Both the position numbers and the translations under genes were made by a program. A DNA stretch of 64,000 bases from Schizophyllum amplum (Eukaryota > Basidiomycota > Agaricomycetes > Agaricales > Schizophyllaceae), in the NCBI GenBank assembly GCA_007026445.1, contig VDMD01000008.1:62001-126000 (forward strand), given 5' to 3'. The notes beneath the pieces were generated by a model. The model was given only the letters and a program-made list of their open reading frames with translations, made no database searches and was not told the DNA's origin. Shown here piece by piece: positions 22,146-32,575 of this stretch (positions are counted from its first letter, which is position 1; each line of letters starts with the position of its first letter).

Positions 22146-22470
22146 GGATGCGCGTCGAGCGGGGCGCGACGGATGCACGTTGATCGTGGGCGCGACGGAT
22201 GCGCGTCGAGCGGGGGCGTGACGGATGCACGTCGAGCGGGGGCGCGACGGATGCGCGTCGAGCGGGTGCGCGACGGATGCGCGTCGAGCGGGGGCGCGAC
22301 GGATGCGCGTCGAGCGGGGGCGCGACGGATGCGCGTCGAGCGGGGGCACGACGGATGCACGTCGAGCGGGGGCGCGACGGATGCGCGTCGAGCGGATGCG
22401 CGACGGATGTGCGTCGAGCGGGGGCGTGACGGATGCACGTTGATCGTGGGCGCGACGGAGAGTGAGAGGG
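22146..22470. repeat. 26 bp minisatellite at the symmetry axis
   Basis: About twelve units of GCGCGACGGATGCGCGTCGA plus GCGGGG. The unit is self-complementary in part (CGACGG/GCGTCG). The array sits where the midpoint of the inverted structure falls (about 22196). Confidence 0.9.
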
Positions 22471-22478
22471 GCCGCCCG

Positions 22479-22622
22479 TGCTCACTTCCCGAGCTGCGTG
22501 CTCACTTCCCGAGCTGCGTGCTCACTTCCCGAGCTGCGTGCTCACTTCCCGAGCTGCGTGCTCACTTCCCGAGCTGCGTGCTCACTTCCCGAGCTGCGTG
22601 CTCACTTCCCGAGCTGCGTGCT
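22479..22622. repeat. 20 bp minisatellite TGCTCACTTCCCGAGCTGCG
   Basis: Seven perfect 20 bp units in direct tandem with no spacers. The perfect identity implies recent expansion. Confidence 0.98.
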
Positions 22623-22674
22623 CGGGATGTGTATGGAGGAAGGGTAGGCAGGGGATGTGCAGGCTGGTCCTACA

Positions 22675-24120
22675 TTGCGCTTCGATGCCGGGAGTGAGCG
22701 CTTCGACGCCGAGAGTGTGGCTTCGACGCCGAGAGTGTGGCTTCGATGCCGGGAGTGGGAGCCTCGATGCCGGGAGTGGGAGCTTCGACGCAGGGAGTGG
22801 AAGGGGCGCGGCAGACGGCAGTGGTGGCGAGACGATCGTGATCGCGCGTTCGGGCCGTTATGCCGAGTCCGCTGTCGGGCATCTTGCATCATGAGTCGGA
22901 CATGACATCGCCCTTGCCTCCTGCGGTCTGTCGATGACTGGGGCTCTTGCTCAATATCACTCTCGGCGTGCTCAACAACACTATCGGCGTGCTCAACAAC
23001 ACTCTCCGCGTGCTCAATATCACTCTCCGCGTGCTTGACACCGCTATCCGCGTCATGAACTACGACGACTCGCCCGCCACGCTTCCTCGCCCGATCGCTA
23101 TGCTTCCTCGCCCGCCACGCTTCCTCTCCCGATTGCCGTGCTTCTAGCCGCACTCCTCGCCGCCTTCAACCTCGTCGCGACCTTCAACCTCGTCGCGACC
23201 TTCAACCTCGTCACATACCTGAGACCTCCCTGATCGAACCTGCTCCACGCCTTGCGGCTTGTCTTGGAGGCTCACGCTTGAAGAGGGCGCTGACTAGCCG
23301 CACGCTTGGAGAGGGCGCTGACTAGGAGCACGCTTGCAGAGGGTGCATACAGCGGTGCGTGCGCTGGTCATCGCTCTCCTGCACTGCCTGACGATCAAAC
23401 AGGCCGCCTGACGATCGAACAGGCCGCCTGACAATCAAACAGGCGCATCCGGCTATCGAACAGGTGTATGCTCACGCCGCCCTCAAACCGCATGCCCGTC
23501 CCGCAAACTCCATGCTCATCCCTCCCAAGAGCCCTGCGTCGACCTCCACCGCCCCCCCACCGTGCATAGCCCCCCACCGTGCATAGCCCCCACCGTGCAT
23601 AGCACGCCAACCTCTACCACCCCTCACACGTCACCTCTACCACCCCTCGCCCCTCGACTCAGCCAGCTCGCTGACGCCACGGAAACGCGTACGATTCCCA
23701 TCCTCATGACCACCCCGATGCGTACAATTCCTATCCTCGTGAACACGCCGCCGCCGCGTACGAACACGCCTCGCATACCCATCCCCGTGAACACGCCTCG
23801 CATACCCATCCCCGTGAACACCCCGATGCGTACTAGGACGAGCACGCCGACGTGTACCCATCCCTCGCATACCCACCCCTCGCATACCCATCCCCGTGAA
23901 CACGCCTCCCGTCCTCATGAACACGTCTCCTATCCTCGTGAACACGCCGAGCACCACCCTCCACGACGATGAGCACCCCGATGCGAACCCCTCGCATATC
24001 CATCCTCGTGAACACGCCAGCTCGGGCACGCCGAGCACGCCTCGCGTACCCAGACGACGACCACCGTCCACCACGCATACTAGGACGCCGAGCACGCCGC
24101 CGCGTACTGGTGCGTTATAG
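22675..24120. repeat. Cluster of eight small minisatellites
   Basis: In order: GGGAGTGGGAGCTTCGATGCC type (22680-22800); GCGTGCTCAACAACACTATC (22950-23035); GCGACCTTCAACCTCGTC (23160-23215); CACGCTTGGAGAGGGCGCTG (23265-23345); CCTGACGATCGAACAGGC (23388-23465); CCCCACCGTGCATAGC (23550-23600); GTGAACACGCCTCGCATACC (23740-23960); and diverged CACGCCGAGCACGCC words to 24110. Each has its own unit and 3-6 copies. No gene seen. Confidence 0.75.
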
Positions 24121-24169
24121 GCGAGGGTGGGAGTGGGCACGCGCGTACGAGAGGCGCATCGGGAGCGTC

Positions 24170-26860
24170 GCGCGTCGGGAAAGCGGGCTAGGGCGTCTAG
24201 GGGCGAGGCAGCGCGTCTGGGGCCTCGCGCGTCTGGGGGGCCGGGCGTCTAGTGGGGGGCGTCTAGGGGCGTCTGGGGCCTCGCCGCGTCTGGGCCACAG
24301 CCGCCGCGTCTGGGGCCTCGCATCGCGTCTAGAGGCAGCCGCGTCTGGGGGGGCGTAGGCAGCGCGTCCTGGGGGCAAGGGGCGTCGCGTCTAGTGGCGA
24401 GTCGCGTCTGGGGGCGAGAGGGGGCCTAGGGGCGAAGGGCGAGGTCGGGAGACGCGGGAGAGGTGAGCGTCTGGGGGCGAGGCCTCGCGTCTAGGGGCGC
24501 GTCTAGGGGCCTCGCGCGTCCTGGGGGCGTCTGGGGGGGGTGGAGGCGAGGCAGCCTAGGGGTCGAGGCATCGCGTCTAGGGGGGGGGCGAGCCTACGCG
24601 TCTAGTGGCGAGGCAGCCGCCTCGCGTCTGGGGGGCGCGTCTGGGGAGGGCGTCTGGGCGCGTCTAGAGGGCGCGTCTGGGGGCGCGTCTGGGGGCGAGA
24701 GGGCGATGGGGGGCGTCTAGAGGGCGCGTCTGGGGGCGAAGGGCTAGGGGCGAAGCGCGTCTAGGGGGGCTCGCGCGTCCTGGGGCTCGCGTCTAGGGGC
24801 TCGCGTCTAGTGAAGGAGGAGGAGGAGGAGGAGGAGAAGGGCGAGAGGTGAGGGGAGAGGGGAGAGGGGACGGGGGGCGAAAGAGGGCGACGGGAGAGGA
24901 GAGGGGGCGAGAGGGCGTCTAGGGCCTCGCCGGGCGTCCGGGGGCAGCCTAGGGGGCGAGGGGGGGCTCGCGCGTCCTGGGGGCGTAGGCAGCCTACGCG
25001 TTCTAGGGGCCTCGCCGCGCGTCTAGGGGCGGGAGCGGGAGAAGGGAGAGGGGCGAGGGCGAGGCAGCCGCCTCGCGTACGAGTGGGGCTCGCGCGTCCT
25101 GGGGCCTCGCGCGTCTAGGGGCCTCGTGCGTCTGGGGGCGAGGCGCGTCTAGAGGGGGCGTAGGCTCTGGGGGCGTCCTGGGGGCCACAGCCGCCGGGCG
25201 CGGCGCGTCTGGGGGCCTCGCCTCGCGTCTGGGGGCCTCGCGGCGCGTCTAGGGGCCTCGCGCGTCCTGGGGGCGAGAGGGCGTCTGGGGGGGCGGGAGA
25301 GGAGCCGCCGGGCGCGTCTAGGGGCGAGGGCGAGAGGGGCTGGGGCCGCGGGCGTCGCGTCGCGTCTGGGGCCGCCGGGCGCGTCTAGGGGCGCTGCGCG
25401 TCTGGGGGGCTCACGCGTCTAGTGGGCTCGCGCGTCTAGGGGGCTCGAGTCGCGTCTAGTGGGCTCGCGCGTCTAGGGGCGAGGCGAGGCAGCGCGTCTA
25501 GGGCCTAGGGGCGACAGCCGCCGGGCGTCCAGGGCGTAGGCTCTGGAGAGGGGAAGGGGGGCTAGGGGGAGAGGAGCGTCGGGGGCCGGGCGCGTCCTGG
25601 GGGCGTCGGGCCGCGTTCTGGGGGCAGCGTCCTGGGGGCGAGGCAGCGCGTACTGGGGGCTCGCGCGTCTAGGGGCTCGCGCGTCTAGGGGCTCGCGCGT
25701 CTAGGGGCTCGCGCGACTAGTGGGGCCTCGCATCGCGTCCTGGGGGGGGCCTCGCCTCGCGTCGCCGGGCGCGTCTGGGGGGGGGCGTCTAGGGGCGAGG
25801 GCGATGCGCGTCCAGTGGGGCAGCGCGCGTTCTGGGCGGCGGGAGAGGCGAGGTCGGGAGGGGGGCGAGGGAGGGCGGGCGAGGGGCGAGGGGGGGGCGA
25901 CGAGAGCGAGAGGGGGCGACGAGGCGTCGGGGGCGTCTGGGGCCTCGCGTCGCGTCTAGGGGGCCTCGCGACGAGGGGCGTCGGGGGCGAGGGGAGAGGG
26001 GAGAGGGCAGCGCGTCCTGGGGGCGACAGCAGCCGGGCGCGTTCTAGGGGCTCGCGCGTCTGGGGGGCTCGCGTCTGGGGGCGAGGCAGCGTCCGGGGGG
26101 CTCGCGCGTCTGGAGGCGCCTCGCCTCGCGTCTAGGGCGAGGGCAGCCTAGTGGCGTCGGGCGAGGCAGCCTAGGCGTCTACGGGCGCGTCGTGGGGCGT
26201 CTAGGGGCCTCGCGCGTCTAGAGGCGTAGGCGTGTCTGGGGGCCTCGCGCGTCTGGGGCCTCGCGCGTCTAGGGGCCTCGCGGCGCGCGTCTGGGGCGAG
26301 GAGGGGCGTCTGGGCGCGTCTAGGGGGCGAGGCGTCTGGGGGGCCGACAGCCGCGTCTGGGGGGCGACGGGCGTCCTGGGGGCGTCTGGGCGCGTCTACG
26401 GGCGAGAGCGACGAGGGCGTCGTGCGTCCTGGGGCGTCGCGCGTCTGGGGGCGCGTCTGGGGCTTGCGAGCTCGGGAGGGACCTGGGGAGGATCCGCGCG
26501 TCTAGGCGAGGCAGCCTAGGGGCGTCTAGGGGGGCGCGAGGCCTGGGGCCTAGGGCGCCGTCTAGGGGGGCGAGGGGCGCGTCTAGGGGGCAGCCGACAG
26601 CGCGTCTGGGGGCTCGCGTCTGGGGGGGGCGACAGCGCGTCTGGGCTGGGGGCGGGAGGGCGCGGCGGGAAAGGGAGGCGCGTCTGGGCGAGGAGGGCGA
26701 AGGACGAGGAGGCGAGGGTGGGAGTGGGCACGCGCGTCCTGGGGGGGCGAGGGGAGGGGCAGCGTCTGGGGCGCGTCTGGGGGCGTCTAGGGGCGTCTGG
26801 GGGCGTCTGGGGGCGAGGAGGAGGCAAAGGAGGGCGAGGAGGAGGAGGAGGAGGAGAGAA
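24170..26860. repeat. G-rich GCGTCTAGGGGGC/GCGTCTGGGGGC repeat field
   Basis: More than 100 diverged copies of an 11-13 bp word with runs of 3-8 G, mixed with GGCCTCGCGCGTC and GGCGAGGCAGC. Many runs meet the four-G-tract pattern of G-quadruplexes on the plus strand. No gene. Confidence 0.9.
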
Positions 26861-27590
26861 GCTGCCGGACGCGTCCACCCCTTCTGCCCCCTTCCCCCAC
26901 CCTCTCTCTCCCTCTAGCTCCCTTCCCTCCGTCCCCTCGCACCCTTCCCTCCACCTCCCTTCCCTCCAACACCCTTCCCCCGCCCTCTCCCTCCGTCCCC
27001 TCGCACCCTTCTCTCCTCCCCCCATTCCCCTCTTCCACGCCCGACGCCCTCGACGCCCGCCTCCTACATCCACGCGACTCCTCCCTCCGTCCCCTCCCCT
27101 CCCCTCTTCGATGCCCTCGACGCCCTCCCCGACACCGACGTACGCCCGGCGCCCTCTCCTCTTCCATGCCCGACGCCCTCTTCGACACCGACGTACGCCC
27201 GGCGCCCTCTTCGACACCGACGTACAGCTAACCTCGACACCGACGTACAGCTACCCTCGATGCAGGAGGAGGGCGGTTACCGTCGATGTAGGAGGAGGGC
27301 GGTTACCGTCGATGCAGGAGGAGGGCGGTTACCGTCGATGTAGGAGGAGGGCGGTTACCGTCGATGTAGGAAGAGGGCGACTGCCCACGATGCCGGAGGA
27401 GGGCGACTGCCCTCGATGCAGGAGGCACGGCTACCTGAAGAGTCGGGGGCCACGGCTACCTGAAGAGTCGCCGTGGGGCGAAGAGGGCCAAGAGGGCGAA
27501 GAGGGCGAAGAGGGCGAAGGGCGAGGCGCTTGCGCGCTCGGGCGGAGGCGCGGCGGGGGAGGCGTTGGGGAGGGGAGAGGGGAAGAGGCG
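26860..27590. repeat. C-rich island, then 26 bp GATGTAGGAGGAGGGCGGTTACC array
   Basis: A short C-rich block (26870-27220, with repeated TTCGACACCGACGTACGCC) precedes about seven 26 bp units (27240-27420). Two 22 bp GCCACGGCTACCTGAAGAGTCG units and a GAAGAGGGC run follow. Confidence 0.8.
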
Positions 27591-30500
27591 CGGCGGGACG
27601 GAGGACATGCGCTTGCAGACCTGGGAGAACGTGCGCGTGAGTACACTCGGACAGATTGAGTACACTTCAGTGTGATAGCTTGATGGTACACTCAGGATAT
27701 CAGCTTGATGGTACACTCAGGATATCAGCTTGATGGTACACTCGGATAGCCTGATGCACGTCAATATCATCATCACTTACAGAGTACACTGCGGGAGACT
27801 AGCGTACACTTATGACAGCGCCTAACGCTCTGATATCATTTTCATAGCGTCTACGCACTACGGTATCTATAGCGTCTACGCACTACGGTATCTATAGCGT
27901 CTATGCACTACCCTTTCATAGCGTCTACGCGCTACGCCCACGAGGACTACATGGACAAATGCAGGTATAACACGAACAAGGGTGAGGTACAACACGAACA
28001 AGGGTGAGGTACAACACGAATGAGAGTGAGGGTTTCACGAATGAAGGAGAGGAGGGCACGAAGGAGGAAAAGGTATACACGAATGAGGGAAGCCCGGGTA
28101 TACACGGATCGAGGGAGAGGGGTACACGGATCGAGGGAGAGGGGTACACGGATCGAGGGAAGGTATACACACGCAAGGGAGGCGTACACCGTCAAGGGCG
28201 CCGGACGAGGGGGAGAGAGGATACGAAGACGAGGGAAGGTATACACGAACGGGGCACGGACAAGGAAAGGTATGCACGAACGAGAATGAGGTAGACGCGG
28301 ACGAGAGTGAGGTAGACGCGGACGAGGGTGAGGTAGACGCGGACGAGGGTGAGGTAGACACGGACGAGAGTGAGGTAGACACGAACAGCTCAAGGTGTAC
28401 ACGATCAGAGGAGGCAGGGGAACGAAGGCGGGAAGTGGTACACGAATGGGGGGACGGTGTACGAATGAGGGAAGGGGGATACGAACGGGGAAGGGGGGTA
28501 CGAAGGCGGAGGCAGGATACAACACGAATGAGGGAAAGGTATACACCGTCAAGGGAGGGTACACGCGGACGAGGAAGGAGTGCATGACCAAGAGATGCGT
28601 CCATGAACGAGGGAGATGCGTCCATGAACGAGGGAAGCTATACACGAACGAGGACTCGGCGCGGGAAAGGAGGTAGGATAAGAAGGCGGGGAGAGGTCGC
28701 ACGAAGGCGGAAGCGGAAGCACGAAGACGGAGAGAGGATACGAAGGCAGAGAGGATGCAAAGACGGAGGCAGGATGCGAAGGTGGAGAGAGGACACACGA
28801 AGGCGGAGAGAGTATAGCTGACAACAGGTCAAAGACCGGGGAACGAGGACGAAGGAACAAGATCAAAGGCGCGAAAGACGGAGGAGTCAGGACGAAGGCA
28901 CGAGGAGTCAGGACGAGGGCACGAGGAGTGGCGGGTGAGCGGGTGCGTAGGCGAAGGAGAAAAGGGTAAAGAGGCAGGGAAGAGGATGAAGAGGAAGGGA
29001 GAACCAGGTATGAAGGAAGGGTTAGAGAAAAAGGCGTAAAGAAGAAGGGACAAAGAACGAGGGGGATGAGCGGTAATAACAAAATATTGGTAGTGGCAAA
29101 ATAGCACGCGAGACGGCCTACTCAAGATGCAGCTAGCTCGCTCGTTGAAACAGGATGGCATGTACCGCTGGAGATTTGTTAGCGCCGTGTGTCGTTGAAG
29201 AGAAAAAACGACGCCATAGATGAGGAACGTGGGAGAAGAATCAGCGCCAGAGAACAGACACGACGCCGGATAAGACACAACGCCTGACAGAAGCCACAGC
29301 GCCGGATAAAAGACACAACGCTGGAGAGAAGAAACAACGCTGGAGAGAAGAAATATGCGTACCGCGTCATCGAGACCCGGGACGGCGTACCCCGCCGTCG
29401 AAGCCCGGGACGCACTTAACGCCGTAGACAGTCGGACTCAAGTCAGTGATCCGACTGAAGTCGAAAGTAGTCTGGGCTCGAGTCGGTAGCAGTTCTGTTC
29501 TGCGACAATCATGGTGAGAGGTGAGTGGTGTGGATGAGCGAGAAAGATGAGCGAGAAGTGGCGGAGGATATGAGCTGAGCAACGGGGAAGGCGAGTAACG
29601 GGGAAGACGAGCACCGGATCCGGAGAAGACGAGCGACGAGGCAGACGAGTGACGCAATCGGGAGAAAAAATGAGGGAGAAGAGCGACGATGAAATGAGCA
29701 ACGAGAGAGATGAGCGACAGGAAAGACGATCGACAAGATAGAAAAGCGACGAGGCAGATGAGCGAAGAGAGATGACCAACAGGGGTTTTGAAAAAAAACG
29801 AGCAATACAATCGAGAGAAAATCAGCAGGGATGCGCGGAGTGTGAGGGACGCGGTAGGAGGGACAAAAGGGACGTGGTAGGGGGAAACCGAGGGTGTGGG
29901 CGAAGATGATGAGCGACAAATCCAGAGAAGATGAACGGCGTGGACGACAAAGATGAAGGGTGTGGACGACGAAGATGAGCGACAAAGCCAAAGAAGAGGA
30001 ACGGTAAAGAAGATGATCGATGTGACCAAGGAGGATGAGTAACAAAGCCAAAGAAATAACCCTCAAAGTCGGGTATCATGACCCTCAAGGTCAGATATAA
30101 TCACCCTCAAGGTCAGATATTATCGCAACAACTGTCTCCTGTGCGTGTCACCAAGTATGCAAACCGACGCAAGATCCGACCTGCTGGTCCGACGCTTTGT
30201 GGTTGCAGAAACTGTCTGTTGACTACGTCCTGGGGCGTATTGCCCGTCCTAGGACGTATCGCCCGTTATGTTTTGCCTCGGCGTAGAATCCAGGTAAGTA
30301 GAATCCCACTGTGAGCGCTGATGCATGGTATGCTGACACGGTGCCAGCCCTGCATCCCGGACGCCCTAATAAAACCGTATCGTTCCCTCTCGCACGACTA
30401 GGACACCGAGCTGGCGTCGATATGGGCTGGGGATGATGAGCTGGCGCGACATATGCCACCCGATCTGAATCGACTTTAGCCACCCGACCCGAATCGGCAT

Positions 30501-31110
30501 ATACCACCCGAGCGGAAGGGCACTCTCGAACCTGCTTCGACTCGCACCTTTGAACCTGCGTCGAGTCGCACCTTCGAACCTGCTTCGAGTCGCATCCTCG
30601 AACCTGCACGCGTCGCATCCTCAAATACACTAATCTCAGGCCGACGTACGTCCCGTCCGCGTGCACAGGGCCAGGATGGTTAGTGCCCGGAAAGGGTGCA
30701 TCGTGAGAGGCGCTGTCCGAGTTGGTATGCTATGAGCGGGTTAGAAGGCAAGGCATGCGCAGCACTCACATAAAACGCCGTCGTAGCTCGCGCCGCCGTC
30801 TTCAGTAGCGGCTATCGGGAAACCATTTCTGGTCTGGTTAGGCATCGTGCCGACATCGCAGGAGTCTGTGCGGTCCATGAGCCATCGCGTCTGTGCGGTC
30901 CATGAGCTAAGTATCACGGCTGCTTGGATCGCGAGCGCGGTACGACGAATACAACGACCTGCTCACCATAGCTATACGACCACTGCGAAAGTCGAAAAAG
31001 ATGGCATGGAATGCTCCATCTTTGCCTTCTGCGACAATGACACGAGGTGTGCGCCGCCGTTCGTGATGGTCTGGCAGGTCAGATATCGAGTGAAGATGGA
31101 CGTACGGATC
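27590..31110 (-). repeat. Right arm of the inverted structure
   Basis: Reverse-complement counterpart of the left arm. Arrays from inside to outside are TTGATGGTACACTCAGGATATC (27665-27740), CATAGCGTCTACGCACTACG (27845-27925), AGGTACAACACGAACAAGGG (27960-28020), GAGGGAGAGGGGTACACGGATC (28115-28160), the 21 bp GAGGTAGACGCGGACGAGAGT (28270-28385), diverged GATGCGAAGGCGGAG words (28640-28810) and GAAGAAACAACGCTGGAGA (29270-29350). The outer end holds the longer KRE6-like fragment. Confidence 0.65.
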
Positions 31111-31890
31111 CCGGGTCATACCATTTCAGATCGTTCTTCTTGTAAGTCGTGGCAGTCAGCGGGGTAGAACACGAGCAGAATGAGAGAGGGAGCGTACCCG
31201 CAGGAGTGCAGGTAGATGGCCTCCCAGTAAGGTTCGTCGCCGGGGCAGAGCGCGTCCAGTCGTCCCTGTTGAACTCGTTGAAGAAGACGAGCGCGAACTC
31301 TCCGTCGCTCGTCCAACCCGTCTTAATTTCCACATCATCGGGTGTGCCTGTCTGGGGTCGATGGGTCCTCCACAACGGGTACCTGGCTTGACGATGAACG
31401 AGGGGTATCGCGAGTATGCTTAGGGGACGAACCTGACCGCTCCTGTTGATGCTGCTGAGGCTGAGCGCTGAAACCTGGAAGAAGGTCAAAGAACAGACCT
31501 CATAAAGACTTAACGGCCACTGACCGTCATTGCCACTTGGACGGCACCGTCTCTCCGGACGCGTATATCACCAGAGGGTATCCGGCGCTGTGAAAATAAG
31601 ATTTGTGAAATGGGATGGGTCGCGACGCTCACAAAAAACCGACCAACGCGAGCAGGACCACGCAACCAAGGTTCATAAAGCCACGAGCGGTGATGATAGA
31701 GCCGCCGGTGTTCTTTCCTCGATTTCTCTGCCGGTCAGGTCTGTGCAGACGGTCATCTGGCTCCCTGGAACCCGGTATGAAATTGTATCTCCAGGTCAGA
31801 GGATCGGCAGACGGGGAGTGTATGAGATTCAGTGTGGCGCTAGTATCGGCGTAACCAAGGGCAGGGAGACGCGCCTTCTCCGAGAATAAA
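30620..31890 (-). pseudogene. KRE6/SKN1-like gene fragment, right copy
   Basis: Longer copy of the same gene, minus strand. In order: EPDDRLHRPD (about 31760); GGSIITARGFMNLGCVVLLA, the membrane anchor (31630-31710); GEFALVFFNEFNRDDWTR (about 31270-31320); LCPGDEPYWEAIYLHS (about 31215-31260); KNDLKWYDPGSV (about 31100-31140); TITNGGAHLVSLSQKAKMEH (about 31010-31065); DSCDVGTMPNQTRNGFPIA (about 30830-30880); and DGTYVG (about 30645). These match the family order (anchor, FSDEFN, PGDDPYWEA, LEWYDP, SQK, SCDVGT, DGTYVG). A one-base frame break splits DDWTR from LCPGDE, a stop follows LVGFL, and exons are missing. The inverted-arm match begins inside this fragment, at the WYDP block. Confidence 0.75.
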
Positions 31891-32575
31891 GCCTATGTTG
31901 ATCAGCGCGGCGTGCCTCTGCGCGTCAAGTCCGAAGACTGAAGAAGGCGATGAGAGAAGTAAGGCGTACGGACTCATCAGGACCTCGCGACGATGACACG
32001 CCGCGCGGCATTCCGGTCGAACCGTTGAGTTCTTACAACCAATCATCGCATGGCGCTTGTCTGGACGTCTCCGGCAGTAGGAGGAGCCAGCGCTTCGCTA
32101 TTCATCAAGATGAAAGTCATTAGATGCGTTTTGCGACGACGGACGGAGTGCTCACAAATTCTGTACAGTGCGATTCGAGACTCAGACTTCAACCTGCGCG
32201 GCAGAAACATTGATGGTCTCTAAAAGCGTCACGGTTGGCCTGATAGGCGCTTCCGGTATCGCATTCACTTGGTGGATGAGATGCGATAATGAATATCCAG
32301 GCAGGTCAATGAAAAGCACGCCAGGTCATGAAGAAAGAGGAAACCCCATACAAAGTTTGGCATTGCTTGGTCCGGAGGCTATCGCTGTTCTGACGGCACG
32401 ATGCACGCATGTCGAACAGGTGAAAATTGTCAGTGATGTCGACGGACGGTAGCTGAAGATCGTAACTCTAAGCAGTGTACAGGGTGTGTCAATACGTGTC
32501 AGCTATCATGAAGCTTCGTACCAAGAAAATATGCATGCGGCTTCGTCGGGCTCGAATAGAGGTATAATCGCCTCT
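31891..32575. other. Gap between KRE6 fragment and F-box gene
   Basis: Small frames only, none with recognisable features. It may hold more decayed 5' sequence of the KRE6 fragment. Confidence 0.4.

Larger units (their letters stand above)
13283..31110. mobile_element. Giant foldback-like inverted structure of minisatellites
   Basis: The outer sequences are inverted copies. ATCCGTACGT at about 13283 and its complement near 31110 mark the outermost match seen. Moving inwards, both sides carry the same series in the same order: KRE6/SKN1 gene shards; the segment containing CAGTTGTTGCGATAATA (left about 14106) and its complement (right about 30117); a TTTGTTGCTCATC-type array; a CGCATCCTGCCTCC array; a CACTCGTGTTTACCTT array; a 21 bp CCTCGTCCGCGTCTACCTCAC array; and GTACCA(C/T)CAAGCTATC. 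The interior differs in unit but mirrors composition (C-rich left, G-rich right). Foldback transposons have long inverted arms made of tandem repeats around a loop, so that is the closest known architecture. Whether it is or was mobile is inference; a chance or recombination-made palindrome is the alternative. Confidence 0.6.

Noticed and set aside
22479..22622. Short perfect repeats resembling a CRISPR array
   Set aside because: Units are directly adjacent with no spacers, and the genome is eukaryotic; it is a minisatellite.
32168..32452. 94-codon plus-strand frame with a hydrophobic segment
   Set aside because: No family, no splice or promoter support; probably chance.
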